Shown: positions 48,589 to 60,581 of the stretch, piece by piece | Layout: each line of letters starts with the position of its first letter | How positions within the stretch are numbered: position 1 is the stretch's first letter | Source: Loripinus fragilis | Lineage: Eukaryota; Mollusca; Bivalvia; Lucinida; Lucinidae | Assembly (NCBI GenBank): GCA_964019695.1 | Contig: OZ026530.1 | Span: 39,926,944 to 39,990,943, forward strand | Reading direction: 5' to 3' | DNA: 64,000 bases | Translations under genes and position numbers: made by a program | The notes under the pieces: model-generated | What the model was told of the DNA's origin: nothing | Seen by the model: only the letters and a program-made list of their open reading frames with translations | Database searches by the model: none

Positions 48589-48607
48589 TTGTGTCAGAAG
48601 TGGGATT
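48589..48607 (+). promoter_or_regulatory. Primer binding site, tRNA-Leu type
   Basis: TTGTGTCAGAAGTGGGATT begins one base after the 5' LTR. It is complementary at 18 of 19 positions to the 3' end expected of a leucine tRNA (with CCA). The tRNA would prime minus-strand DNA synthesis. Confidence 0.85.
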
Positions 48608-49414
48608 TTTGAGGTTTTATTGGCAAATTTCTCTGCTGTGACGTTGCTACTGGCGCACACTAGTAGTTTTTCTTTACAAGAAAGGTTGTGAGTGTCAACA
48701 CACAGTACTGATTGCATGCGTTCCCCTGTGATGAAGTGCGACACATGTAAATAAGTCATCACATAACATTCTGAGGGGACCCATACTTTCTTGTTCTGTG
48801 GATTGCCATTAGGGTATAAAACCCAAGGAAAATTTGACAGAGTTTAATTATTAGACTTGTCCACCTTTACTTTACCCATATCATTGTGTATTGGCTTATG
48901 CCCTGTATTCCTATTAATTAAGGATACTGATGTGGAAAATTTCATATCGTTTAAGGGTACTAATAATTTAAATCACCTCAGTGACGTCATAGTGTGTGAC
49001 GCCACTCAACTGATTTCTATTATTAGAAGAAGTCCATAGAAAGATTATTTTAGTCAATTATTATGTCTTGCTATGACAAGTGACTGTTGACTTGACTGTA
49101 ACGCGTTTATATTAATATCGCGTAGGTATACATTTCTTGACGTAAATGCGAGAAAATGAATGACGTTTTTTAGTCAAATACGTTTAGTGAAGGCCTATCT
49201 AAGGTTGATATATATCCTAGGCACCTTTCCGTGGTTATCTCTTATACGTTGTACTTTACGTTACTTATATGTAACGTCATTAAATCCCTAGTAAAATTAT
49301 TAGTTTACCAGCGCGAACGTTGGTTAGCCCATACCTATTTTAAAGGGACAAAGCGAACCCTTATTTATTTTCAACAGTATAGTTGACTTATACCATTCCC
49401 AACAATAGGCTAAA

Positions 49415-50240
49415 ATGGATAAACATATTTCATTAGCACGGGAATTAGGATATGAAGGGCAAGAACTAAGGGATTATCTTAAGAGGCAACAAGATTTTGA
49501 AAGGGAGGAAAGGTTGGCCCCAAAGGGATTTTGAAAAAGAGAAAAAAGAGGCCGAGCAAAAAGATAAAGAAAGGGAGCAAAAAGAGAAAGATAGGGAGCA
49601 AAAAGATAAGGATCGGGAATTGGAAAAGTTAAGGATGTTGGCGGAAAAATTGAAAATTGAGGCCGCGCGCAAGGATAAGGAAATGGAAATGGAAAAAGAA
49701 ATTGCGCTAAAAAAAATTGAGGCCGTAGTGGAACTAAAAAAAATCGAGGCCGAGACCACTTCACATCCCTGGGGGCCCAAAGAGAAAAGTTCAAATCCTA
49801 GGAGTCCCAAGCTTCCTTACTTTGACGAACATACGGATAAGATGGATAGCTATTTAACTACGTTCGAAAGTTATGCTTTGTCAAATAAATGGGACCTGTC
49901 CATGTGGGCATCATACTTAAGTGCCTTATTAAAGGGACGCGCTTTGGAAGTCTTCGTTAGGCTTTCCAGAGATGACCAGTTGGATTATGGTCAGATTAAG
50001 GAGGCTCTGCTTACTAATTTCGACCTCACCGAACGATCTTTTCGTAAGAAATTTAGGGATTGTAGGCCCGAGAAAGCCGAAACTTTCAGACAATTTAGCG
50101 GTAGGCTAGCGAGCTACCTTGATAAATGGCTAGGTTTGGCTAAGGTCAAAAAGACCTACAAGGCTGTTTGTGATTTTTTGGCCCGAGACCAGTTCCTTGA
50201 CGGTTGCAGTCATGAGCTCTATTAATATCTCAAACCTAAG
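49415..50240 (+). pseudogene. gag: gag-like capsid gene, frameshifted and stopped
   Basis: An ATG at 49415 starts a frame (MDKHISLARELGYEGQELRD...) that meets a stop at 49532. The continuation lies in another frame from about 49500, consistent with one extra base in the C run near 49520. A Lys/Glu-rich coiled coil follows (about 49540-49760), then a gag domain of the SCAN-related type at about 49830-50220 (WDLSMWASYLSALLKG, and later REFCR-like and DFLARDQFL pieces). An in-frame TAA at 50224-50226 separates it from the next open frame, which is in the same phase. Both breaks would stop a normal polyprotein. Confidence 0.85.
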
Positions 50241-51572
50241 ATGTTTAAAGTCCTGGGTGAGTTAGCCCATGAGGCGGATTTGTTCGCCGATGAGAAAGGG
50301 GGTGTTCCTTTGTGCGTTTCAAAAGGGCAACATGAAAGTAAGCGTGTAGATAAAGTCCAGCCTAAGGTAGAGAAAGTCCAGCCTAAGGTAGAGCCCAATC
50401 AAGATCAAAGGCCCGTTGTGAAATGTAAGATTTGTGGCAAGCCCCATCCCACCTATAAATGTTGGAATAACCCTGATAACAAGAGGGTTGCATCTAGTGC
50501 AGAATTTGATTCCCAGTATACTTATAGGGGAGATAACTCAAATTGGGGTCAGGATAGGAACCGTGGTCGAGTTGACCAACGTGACAATCATTATAATAGT
50601 CATAATGACAACAATTACAGGACCAACCATCAGGTCAATTTTTGTAAAATTGAAAGTTTGGACGTAGGAAAAGGTCAGGCTAAGGTTAGTTCTCCTCATT
50701 CTTCATCCGAAGTTTTACCCCGTAAGGATAGTAAGGGAACTTGTCATTTCCCACGGTCAAGGTTGCCGACAGCGATTGGTACCGTAAATGGTAAAGAGGT
50801 CAGAGTTTTGAGAGATACGGGTTGTACGGGGGTAGTTGTAAGGAGAAGTTTAGTTTCTGATGGTCAGATGTTAAATAAGCAGTCTGGTGTGACTCTTATT
50901 AACAATTATAAACAGAGATGTCCTATGGCCCGTATTAATGTTGATTGCCCATTTTTTAGAGGTACTATGGATGCATTGTGCATTGACGACCCAGCACATG
51001 ACTTAGTCATTGGAAATATTGAGGGGTCCAAATTTCCCGATATGACCCATTTTTCATCAGGGGTAGTCAATAAGAAGAGGTCAAAGAAAAGTAGAAAGAA
51101 TAGAAAGGTCAAGGTGGCAGATAAGTTTATTAGGCAGAACAGGCAAGAATTAGTATTGAAGCAAGCGTCAGATGCTAAGTTAGCAGATATTAGACGAAGA
51201 GTAGAGTCTGGTAGTGTGACTAAAAGTCGCAGTTTCTCAAGTGGTGAAACTAAATTCATTCGTAGGAATGGTTTAATATATAGACATTTTAAGAAAATTG
51301 CTAAAGTTTCACTTCAATTAGTAGTTCCTTCTAGTTTAACGCATAGCGTTATAAATTTGACCCATGAATCACTAAGAGTGTTAAATCATAGAGGCAGAAA
51401 GGAAACTATATCTAAGGTCTTAGATGAATTTTATTGGCCCGGTGTTTGTAGGGAGGTAACTCAATTTTGTAGATCTTGTGCCATTTGTCAAAGGACAACT
51501 CAAAATATAAAGGTCGCAAGTACTCATTGTTGTAGTGTACCCCAGAGAAAATATCCTCTAAGGAGGCAGTAG
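50241..51572 (+). pseudogene. pol: gag C-terminus, aspartic protease and integrase zinc-binding domain
   Basis: 443 codons remain open. Residues 62-74 are a zinc knuckle (CKICGKPHPTYKC, with one residue fewer than the common CX2CX4HX4C). A duplicated KVQPKVE lies just before it. Around residue 192 is the protease active site (LRDTGCTGVVV), and DLVIGNI follows, as in retropepsins; Asp-Thr-Gly is intact. Residues about 375-416 form an integrase HHCC zinc-binding domain (H-x7-H ... CRSCAICQ, with FYWPG). The match to integrase stops soon after CQRTT and the frame ends 24 codons later. The catalytic D,D-35-E core, RT and RNase H are missing. Confidence 0.88.
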
Positions 51573-52297
51573 TTAGCCGTACAAGACGGACTGACAGCCA
51601 GACAGAACGACGACGTTCATATGGTAGTGGTAGACGTTGCCCAATACCATATTATTGGCGCAATATGACAGTGACTGACAGCATAAGTCAGGGTTAGTTT
51701 AAGAGGTGTGCGATAGTGTAATGACCCAATTGTCTCGGATTGTTGACCTATATTTTAACTATGATAGCATAGTAGTAGTCACATAGGTGTACTTTAGACG
51801 TGAGGAGTCACGGAGATTTTATTTAAGCCACGACGTATGACGGTAGACTGTTGACGTGAGCAAGTCACGATAATATATTTTAGCAACAGAGGTTAGCTGC
51901 AACGTGAAGAGTCACGTTAATTTATTTGAGCAAAGATTGTATTACGGAGGAAGTTATTAATAGGGATACTTAGCATAATATAATATGTAACCTGTGGATC
52001 TTTGCAAAAGGCATTGGCTATTAAGCCTTATATAGTAAATGTTATAAGACATAAAACTTCATAGAAAGTTAAAGGGGTACAACCTCATATTTATGTGATG
52101 AGCATTAAAGCTGCAACAAAAATACAGGTCTATGATAGTGGCAATCCGAGGACAAGACAATGTGGGGGCAGACTATCTTTCCAGGTAGTCCGCCATTTAA
52201 GTCGTACGTGTATATATGTTGTATTATATATTTATTCTGTATTATTCCTTCTTTTCTGCATCGTGTATCGTAAGAAAAAGTCATTCCTTTTTCTCCC
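51573..52297. other. Non-coding 3' part of the retroelement
   Basis: No domain is visible. Several spaced phrases 'gacgtgag.agtcacg' recur near 51800-51925, a short loose repeat. The plus frame entering the 3' LTR at 52095 is accidental. Confidence 0.5.
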
Positions 52298-52308
52298 AAA
52301 AGGAAGGG
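52298..52308 (+). promoter_or_regulatory. Polypurine tract
   Basis: AAAAGGAAGGG lies four bases before the 3' LTR, the expected place for the plus-strand primer of reverse transcription. Confidence 0.8.
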
Positions 52309-52312
52309 CCTT

Positions 52313-54864
52313 TGTTACGATACAGAATGGCTGGAATAACAGAATCAGCGATGGTTGGGTATACGCACAAATACGCAGAGGTTTAGGTATGCACTTGGTC
52401 ATCTATTCGAACCATGATACGGTACTCTTTCTATTGATAGTCCCAATAAAAGGTTGGTTTGTCTGAGATGGAATTCATTGTATCTATATTTATCAACGCT
52501 TGCACGATTTCCTTATTCTTCTTGAATATCTCGGAAATCTTGTGCGTTTTTCAATATATAAAGGATGGAATTTCCCATTCTTGTTAGGGGACATTTTAAA
52601 CATACCGTTGAAAGGTTTGATGTAGAGACGCTATTCATTATTATAAAAGGTACGTGAAGTTATATATATATTGTTACTGTGTTGATATTGTACATGACAG
52701 GGCGGTGGCGATTCGTGTAATTGCATTGAATCGCGATGTCTCTAGCATGTCACATTGTGTTGAAATAGTAAGTCACTCGTTTTCTATTTTGTCGTCTGTT
52801 GAATCGGCCAGCATTCTGTGTATGAGTTCTTTCGGGTGTTATCAATAACGTCCCGTTTTTTTAGTGAAAATAGCGATTGTTACGCACTTGCGTATGAAGT
52901 TACGCATATGCGTATCGCCTAAAAATCTGCTGGGACCATTCTTGCGGCTATAATAAAAGCTGTCCGGATGGACTCGTCGGGTTATTTCAGACAAAAGTAG
53001 TCACAGGCCATGTCGGGCCTGCACCTAAAAACTATAATGGCATGCTGAAAGATTTACCAGGGACCGATAGGTGAAAAACAATTTTAGCATCTAGATTTTA
53101 AATTGTTGTGATTTGGTACGGCGTTGTTGGAAAGACGATTTAACGGCCAGTGATAATCGACTTTCTGTAGCGACCTGTATGTGTCACCTCGAGTTATATC
53201 TGACGCATATAAGAATAAGGGTTAGGTGCATACACTACAACACACTTACATAAATAAGGTGATAGCTGACATGTATGTTTAGAGATTAGGTAGGTGTAAT
53301 GTTACACCAAAGTAAATGTAAAATATTTTGTTACACCAAAGTAAATGTAAGATATTTTTGTTACTCCAAAGTAAATGTAAAATATTTTGTGTTACACCAA
53401 AATAAATGTAAGAAAGCATTGTACGGTTTTACACACATAAAACAGCAGAATGTAATCTCTCAATATTGATGTAAATATTCTTTGCCAAGAGGTCATAATT
53501 AGTTGTTTATGACTGATACGTTATACATGTACGAAATTAGTGCGTGGGCAGGGTGATGTCCGACGTAAACGTCCAAACGTTACGTCGGCACCACACTGTT
53601 CAACCTTTTTCCTGGAATTTTAAGAGAATTGGTATCAGTATTTGTAAACCTTGAAACTATCTAGATAACGTGACCTTGAAGGGAAAAAGGGCCACAGGAT
53701 CTTGATGTTTCGGCTGCGATAGCGTCTCAACCAGGGTGACGTTACGACAGTGTATAGAAGAGTTTGTTACGTATGGGTTTGTTCGTTTGGCATAAGAGGT
53801 ATTGTTTAGCGCTGACATAGGCCAGTCACTAAAAAATACTTCTCTATTATATAAGTTTAAGTGTGGATATTTAGAAGAGCCGATCCATCCTAACCGCATG
53901 GGAGCCGTTAGCCATACACCCACAGGTGAGGGCTAATCGCGCGCTTATAGGGTTAGGATATAATTTAAAAGAGTAAGACCTCTGAAATTATTTCTATTTT
54001 TGTGAACTTCGAACGAACAACCCCATTATTGACGCAAAAGAGTGATTCTGAGATTCTAAATATAGATTGTTTTTTGCAGAATCGTCTCTTGTGTCCCCTC
54101 CTACGTTGGAGGCTGAATATTGGTGAGCCGTTGATTTTCACCTGAGGGCACATATTAGTTGTCCCCCTCAGGCCACGACCAGCGTGGATCAAGGCCCAAT
54201 CGTTACAACGTAGCACAATCGAATGGGAAGCCAACCGGCTTGAATGGTTATATGTGAATTTGACACCCAACGTGGGGATATGATCAGGAAGACCTATATA
54301 TATATATATCAATTCTGACGTCTTGAGCGACGATCAGCATTACGCGTAACAAATAATACGTGAATCCAGTGACGACCAAAGTACAGGTTCGATCACCTCA
54401 GCGCCGATGGTCTGAAGTAGACACACGTGCTGCTTAGAAGACATAGTGTTTGCGAGATGCGTATAATCTCGAGATTTCTCGTCAATACGAGAACTGAAAT
54501 ATTAAAGGGCCCAATTGTTTTTTTTTTATGAGAACTTAAGCTATATGTTAATCATATTCTTTACGTCTCTTATTTCTGACTGGTTGACGTACATCTAGAA
54601 CAGGACAGTCCAAGATTGGTTCTAATTGAAACGATCTTGGAGTGGCAACTTGCTCTAGTATAGGATGGTCAATTAGCCAGAAATAACAGCGTAGGTGGTG
54701 TCATTGTATATTAATGTGTTGTTGATGTTTTCTTAGTACATAAAGTACTGAAAAGTTTTTGCTAGTTGTGTGCATTATTTTTCCCTGGTAGCATCGTCAT
54801 CGCATAAAGGAATTTTCCAATAAGATTTCCCCTCTTCCTTCCTGACCGGCTTTATGTCGTAACA
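52313..54864 (+). repeat. 3' LTR (2552 bp)
   Basis: Same termini and length as the 5' LTR, with scattered substitutions, a two-base loss in the 30-bp array and a four-base gain in a TA run near 54300. About 2% divergence implies a fairly recent insertion compared with the host repeat around it. Confidence 0.93.
53301..53414 (+). repeat. ~30-bp tandem repeat inside the 3' LTR
   Basis: Counterpart of 47026-47140, four units with the same order of variants. Confidence 0.9.
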
Positions 54865-57800
54865 ATATTGATGCTTTTAAAAGTTGTTTGGGACCATTAT
54901 AATGTTATTTACGTTACATTTTCAACTATACCCTTAAAATTATTGATATTTTGTTAAAAAGTTTCATTTGACAAAATTTTTAATTTGTGTTTAACTTTAG
55001 GATAACATGTATTTAAAAGAGTGTTAACTGACCATTTCAAAACTGCAAACAGATACGGTCTAACATAAATACTTTGTCAGTTATAAGCTGTTTAATTAGA
55101 TGACCATGGATAAAACTTTATATAAGTTTAGAACCTCTTAAGATTGAAAATAAGCATGCAATTTTTTCTGTTAGCTTTTAAACACCTTATGATAATTGTT
55201 TTCATATCACCGACTTTAGAGTAATACTTAACAACATTTCTGAGGTAAAATATCATTTTGTTGTGCAATTTTCAATATGTAACGTATAAAACAAAGTTGA
55301 AGACATACAAATATTGCTTAATAGCTTAAATTATACATCACTGGAAAGCTTATTTCATTAAAAAAGGGGGGTCTGTGTTTGATAGGCATAAAAGAGAATT
55401 TATTCCAAAAAGAAGAAGTTACCAGTACTAATTAGGAGACTGTGTATATGGTTGTATTTTTTTCTTTTAAGAAATGGTATACTTCTTGACTTAAAAACAA
55501 AACACAACTGTTTGCTAACTTTCTATGTTATGTTATGCAATTTATAAACTTAAAGAATGATATGTCTAATGCAACATCTCAACTAGGATACATTCCATTA
55601 AGCTTGTTCAGTCAAATTTGCTAAAGTAACATATATAACTATAAATAAACGCAATATATATTATGATTATATATTTGTCTCAACCGTTTTCGATATAGCT
55701 GAGCCTGAAAAACCTAAAACAAATTTAGATATTTGCACATTTTTTCTTTGAATTGAACAAAACAATCTACTAAGATATTTAGAAGCAGCCAAAGCTTTGT
55801 GTCGAACCTGTTCATACTCATCACAATATATAAAATAGTAGATAACATATCTGTTCTATCAAATCAGCATCATTTATGATAAAATATCTAAGCATTTCTT
55901 AAATGATGTGTTTTCTAATTTGTTTCTAGTTCAGCAATCATCTTGACAAGGAAGAGAGCTGGTTGCTTCACTTTAATTATATTGTAGATATCTGTGTGCT
56001 GTGTCACTTCCTTTAGGTGCAGTGGGTCAGTCAGGAGTCTGTGATTGTGACATTTCCTAGTCATGTTAACTTATAGAAAGAAGACGTTTGCTGGCAATAT
56101 AGACAGCATCACCCCTTTATGAATATATAAAATAAATTGTTGTTTACGTTGCATTTAATTCAAGGAAACATAAGTGTTTGTTATAATTTATTATTTAAGA
56201 AAGTGGCTCTGTTATGCAAGTTGTTTAAGCCACATCTATTATGCATATATAAAAACTCAGAAGGTGACTTTTGAATTTATTCTAGCTATGAAGTTCAATT
56301 TCAGCTCATTTTTAACATGACTTTCATTGTTTGATTAATGAAACTGATAGTCCTTTTAACTTAACACTACTAATCATTTGTCAAAGCAATCCAAACTTTA
56401 AAATTGAATGGGTTATTCAAAATAAATTATTGCCGTTGAAGTTGGGGAAATTATCCATAAGGATGGGTTTTACATGACAAGGCAGTGATCATATCCAAGA
56501 AATCTAGATTTCTTCAGTTGTAATTTACAATACCAAATTTACTTTATAAAATTCCAACAGAGAGAATATGTTTAAGCCAAATTTAACTAGGACGCATTAA
56601 AATTACCGTTTAAAAGTTTATTTATGTTAGTCAGAATGTTGATAGGAATAGCAATATCTTAGAGTAAAAATAGCAGTCACAAGATCAAAACTTAGTTTTC
56701 GCAATTAGTGCTAATATAGCTGATGTTAAGTTCTATCATAATACCATAGCAGTCACTGGACCCCATTTTAGACAAACTGTTGCAGGAATCATATCAGTTG
56801 AATCCTTTTATGTGCGTTAAATAATAGATGAGTTGTAAGCACATTAGGGTATAGAGACAAAATGGCATACATTTAATTATCTACTGTGCTCATAAAGTAA
56901 TACTTATATGGACAATAGATAAGGCACAATAGTTAGTATCATTACTTACACAAATAATAGATTTACATTTTATGCTAAGAAAGTATGTTTGCATAAACTT
57001 AAAAAAATAGTATATATGCATGTCTAATGTGTCTGTCGCTCTTTTGTATCAATCGTCTGTATATTTCTTTCGATTTGTAAAAGTATCATGATACATCTCA
57101 GATAGTGATAACATTGTCTCTATTGCAAATTGCACTATATGTAAGTATGATACAGCATAGCATTTGTTGAGTATACTATCTGAAAGTATTCTTTGAAAGT
57201 AGCATAAGCATGGATTTTGTTTCTATTACATGAACTATCAATATACCATAAATATAGCATCGTTTAACAAGTTGATACATGTTTTATAGGTATTAATCAG
57301 TTAGTTTTAAGGACTGAATGACGGTTGTTATGATTACTTAGTGTGAGTGTAAAGAATAAATAGTGCCCTGCAGAATAAAACCAACATTAAAGCAGATTCT
57401 ATCACGTATGCTGATAAGCTATATAGCTAAAAAGCAAATGTCTGCAAACATTCTGGAATATATGATTAATCAAGTCCTATTCTAGAAAGTGCTTTGCTCA
57501 AGGTCCTGATTATCGAAGTCTAATCAGTTAGAAATGTCTAAAATACCTACAATGCAGGGAAGCTTTTCCAGCTTATTAACAGACATGTGTCTGTTTCTAA
57601 AGTATTTAAAAGGTAATTTAGAATAAATGCTGCCCTGTTTCATTGCTTCACAAACGTGTAGAACCAGGAAACACAATGATTAACATAATTATCTTTATAT
57701 TTTTGTTATATACGTTACCAACATAAATAATGCTCTTTTTCCAAAGCGGACACGCTGTAGATACTGAAATATTATAACCCCCGGGATAGCTAAGGCGGGT

Positions 57801-59152
57801 GCCAAATCAGAGACAGAAATCATCACGATTTCCACAAACTTCAGTTTTGTTTCATATGACACCTATGAAAGTAATATTAATGTTTCACTTCTTGATTTGG
57901 ACTTCTGCTTGGAATATCTTACATTTTTTAGTGTTTTAAGGTGTATATTGTGCCTGATTGTTTAAATATAGCTGCTGTAATGAATAACTCTTTATAAATG
58001 CATATATTTGATGGCTTTTACAATGTGTGATGGATCTAACTATGTTACTGCATGTTTTTTATTTATTCAATGAGCTGTTGATGGTGAAAGAAAATGTCTT
58101 GTATATGTCATTTAACCCCATCTAATGCATAATTAATAAAAAGAAGCAAATACATGGTAGTGGCACACATTTTAAAGAATCATTTAAGCTTTTTGAAGCA
58201 ATTCAGTTATGAATACTAAATAAAAAGGTATCAATTATCCTATTTACATGATTCCTAAAACTTAGACTTAATGGCATTTATGTGCTTTATTTTCGAGTTT
58301 TTCCCTTTAAACCAAATATGATTTTGTTGATGGTGCATCTCATTCATATTAAATGTTTAAAAATACAATATTTCCAATCTAATTTTGAGTACTAAAATGG
58401 TAGCCAATTTCATTTTCACCTACTAGCTGTTTGAATGCATATACACATAACATTGCACAAAAATATTTTCTTAAAAGAAAGTAACATATATAACAGAACT
58501 TCCAGGTGCCTAAACTAATATTATTATTCTGCATTTAAGCTGCATCTAATTAAAATATCAATCATAACTATATGTAAGAAAACGATGCAAATGATAATAA
58601 CACTATACTAGGAGTTTCCTTATTATCTAATGGTAACGTATTAGACTTGGCTATTGCATGGTAATTGCACATGTTCACTAAAAGCAAACAGACATTTTAT
58701 GATATATAAAGTAGCTAAGAAAATCTCAATGTACAAAAATCTCCCTCCACAAGCCTTTTTGCAGCCCTTGGCCAAGTAAACAATAGTAATATATTTGAAT
58801 GTAAGTAACATATATAACACTTACGTAAGCGTAAGTCATTTAAACTTATTGTCAGTGTGGTGCTTTTAATTAAGTTACTGTAAAGCAATATGCAGATAGT
58901 AGGAAACGCGACCTATCTGGTCTAAATAACTTTTCTTTTCAGTAATGTAGCCAATAGCTTACTACACGAAGCCTACATTAGGGTAGCTATGGGTACCCCA
59001 TAAATAAACATCTTTTGCAAGACTTAAAATTTGTGCAATATCTGTTTTCACACTTCTGAAACACCATACTAACTGAGGATATAGTCTAAAATTCTGCTAC
59101 TTTCCGGCCACTTTTTTCCAATTTTTGAATCTCTGGCTCCCCTACTACTATA

Positions 59153-59412
59153 GGAAAGGGAGAAAGGAACACACCACCATGCAACTGGAAATAAACCACG
59201 AAAAAATCATAAACATCCCGCCTCCGGTCACACCATAGGCATCAACACCTCATTTGTCTACGTCTTTTTTCCAATAAATGCACAGTTGAACCTGTGTAAA
59301 GGGGGCATTCAAAAAAAGACAAAACAAAGATCTTAATGTGACAAGGAGAACGGTATAGATCATTAATAAAGCCTCGCTGTATAAGCTAGCTTTTAGTGTG
59401 TTAGTGGTCTGG
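59153..59412. other. No gene recognised
   Basis: Short region between the large element and the 5S-like fragment; no feature is supported. Confidence 0.4.
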
Positions 59413-59485
59413 CTTTTCTATGAAGTTAAGCAACGCAATTCATGGTTAGTACTTGGATGGGTGACCCGCTGCGCTATCACGACAG
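59413..59485 (+). pseudogene. 5S rRNA-derived fragment
   Basis: The phrases TGAAGTTAAGCAACG and GGTTAGTACTTGGATGGGTG with 'acc' are the conserved middle of animal 5S rRNA, including the internal promoter region. The 5' third and the 3' end do not match, so it is not a working 5S gene. It is either a 5S pseudogene or the head of a 5S-derived SINE. Confidence 0.8.
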
Positions 59486-59631
59486 CCCTCAAAAAGGACG
59501 CTTAAGTAGCATATATGTTGATTACGGATAGTACATCATGTGTATTGGCAATTGTTCTTTTTTACTAAATTAATATAATCTGTGTCTTGTGAATCTACAG
59601 GTGATATCAATTTATTGACTTTGCTTGATAT

Positions 59632-59697
59632 TTATTATTATTATTATGATTATTATTATAATTATTATTATTATTATTATCATTATTATTATCATTA
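59632..59697. repeat. (TTA)n microsatellite
   Basis: Imperfect run of ATT/TTA triplets with a few GAT and CAT units, directly upstream of the exon at 59746. Confidence 0.9.
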
Positions 59698-59745
59698 GCA
59701 GTAGTAGCACTAAAGTAAGAGTAGTATTATTTTTTGTGTTTTCAG

Positions 59746-59825
59746 AGCTTCCTGGATACTATTACTCGTATAAATCGTCAATTTACAAGCTGATCAGGGA
59801 CGACGTCAATTTTGAGACGGCAAAG
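59746..59825 (+). CDS. Exon resembling the N-terminal part of a C-type lectin domain
   Basis: A strong acceptor (ttttttgtgttttcag) and donor (aaag|gtaaga) bound 80 bases. The only open frame that fits gives LPGYYYSYKSSIYKLIRDDV then NFETAK, entering in phase 1 and leaving in phase 0. The pattern (GY..Y...YKL......F..AK) resembles the first strands and helix of invertebrate C-type lectin-like domains, which then continue with a Cys and GAHLA-type sequence in the next exon, outside this window or not found. Such domains bind carbohydrates or other ligands outside the cell, and sushi-plus-lectin proteins are common. The domain call is inference; the exon call is stronger. Confidence 0.55.
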
Positions 59826-60089
59826 GTAAGAGCTAAATACGGTTTCCTTTTAAAAGGAATGGCTTCCCAGTTTTGAAAGTGAATTTTATCACACTTTTAG
59901 TCTTATTCAGTCTTAATGCTCTGCAGTGACCTATCACTGTGCCATGGTAATAATTAACCATACTATATTACTAAACGTTTTGTAGCAGTACTAATCATTG
60001 GACCATGATATCAAGACCAAACCAAACTGAACTTTATACAGCATGTCACTTATCTTGCTTAAAAAAACCTTAAATCGTACTCGCCGTTC

Positions 60090-60285
60090 CAAGGCGATGC
60101 TCCTTTCGTGGACAATATTTGCTATTTGTGTTTGTCTGTCTGTCTGTTCCTTGCAAGCTGGGAAGGCCTGACCTGTTGGCTCTCTTGCATGTGATGTTTT
60201 CTTATGTTTTTGTCATTTTCCCATATTGTGTCAGGCATAGTATTGATTTTATCGATTCCTGATCTTTGCCTTCTGCCTTTTTGCA
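60090..60285 (-). repeat. Family E fragment (inverted)
   Basis: The minus strand shows 'aaagatcaggaatcgataaa', 'gcctgacac' and 'gagagccaacaggtcagg', the family E blocks in order. The 'cgttccaaggcg' tail block is also present. Diverged and non-coding. Confidence 0.65.
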
Positions 60286-60581
60286 TTAGGTTTGCTTCAT
60301 TTTTGGTTCGTTAGGGTCGGCGCGAACTTGTATGTCTATGTTGCGGATGCGGCATTCAATGTATACCTAGGAAATGCTTGCTCTATTATGGAATCTATAT
60401 TCTAATGCTCAGTCCGCTACGAAGATACTGCAAAGACTTCTGAGAATAATCTGAATAATTAAAAAAATACCAACTCCATAACCTTCTCCAGCTATTTCAG
60501 AACCGCTTGCTCTTGAAAATCATAAAACACACCAGGTAACCACACATCAAGCGTACATGTATGCGGATACATGTACACTGA

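Larger units (their letters stand above)
46039..54864 (+). mobile_element. LTR retrotransposon, Ty3/gypsy-type, non-autonomous
   Basis: The 8.8 kb element has two direct LTRs (46039-48587 and 52313-54864), termini TGTTACGA/TCGTAACA, and flanking 5-mers acatt (46034-46038) and atatt (54865-54869), a target duplication with one change. The interior (3.7 kb) encodes gag, protease and a partial integrase. The protease is followed by integrase without an intervening reverse transcriptase. That order is known for Gmr1-like Ty3/gypsy elements, so the missing part would be integrase core, RT and RNase H at the 3' side. It would need trans-acting proteins to move. Confidence 0.93.
45741..59152 (+). 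mobile_element. Large non-coding inverted-repeat element, copy 2, split by an LTR element
   Basis: The left end 'ctattagtagaggagccagg' and right end 'tctggctcccctactactat' are inverted repeats, with further pairing inward around 'tagcagaatttt'. Without the LTR element the unit is about 4.6 kb. The interior matches 32467-36812 from 'gtaacagtgtgtttaatacg' onward through to 'gtaagtaacatatataac' at 58801. It contains no substantial open frame of its own. Confidence 0.7.

Noticed and set aside
49466..49810. Ser/Phe-rich minus-strand frames
   Set aside because: Antisense shadows of the Lys/Glu-rich gag coiled coil.
59625..59745. Poly-Ile start of the frame reaching the lectin-like exon
   Set aside because: It is the (TTA)n microsatellite lying in the intron; the exon starts after the acceptor at 59745.
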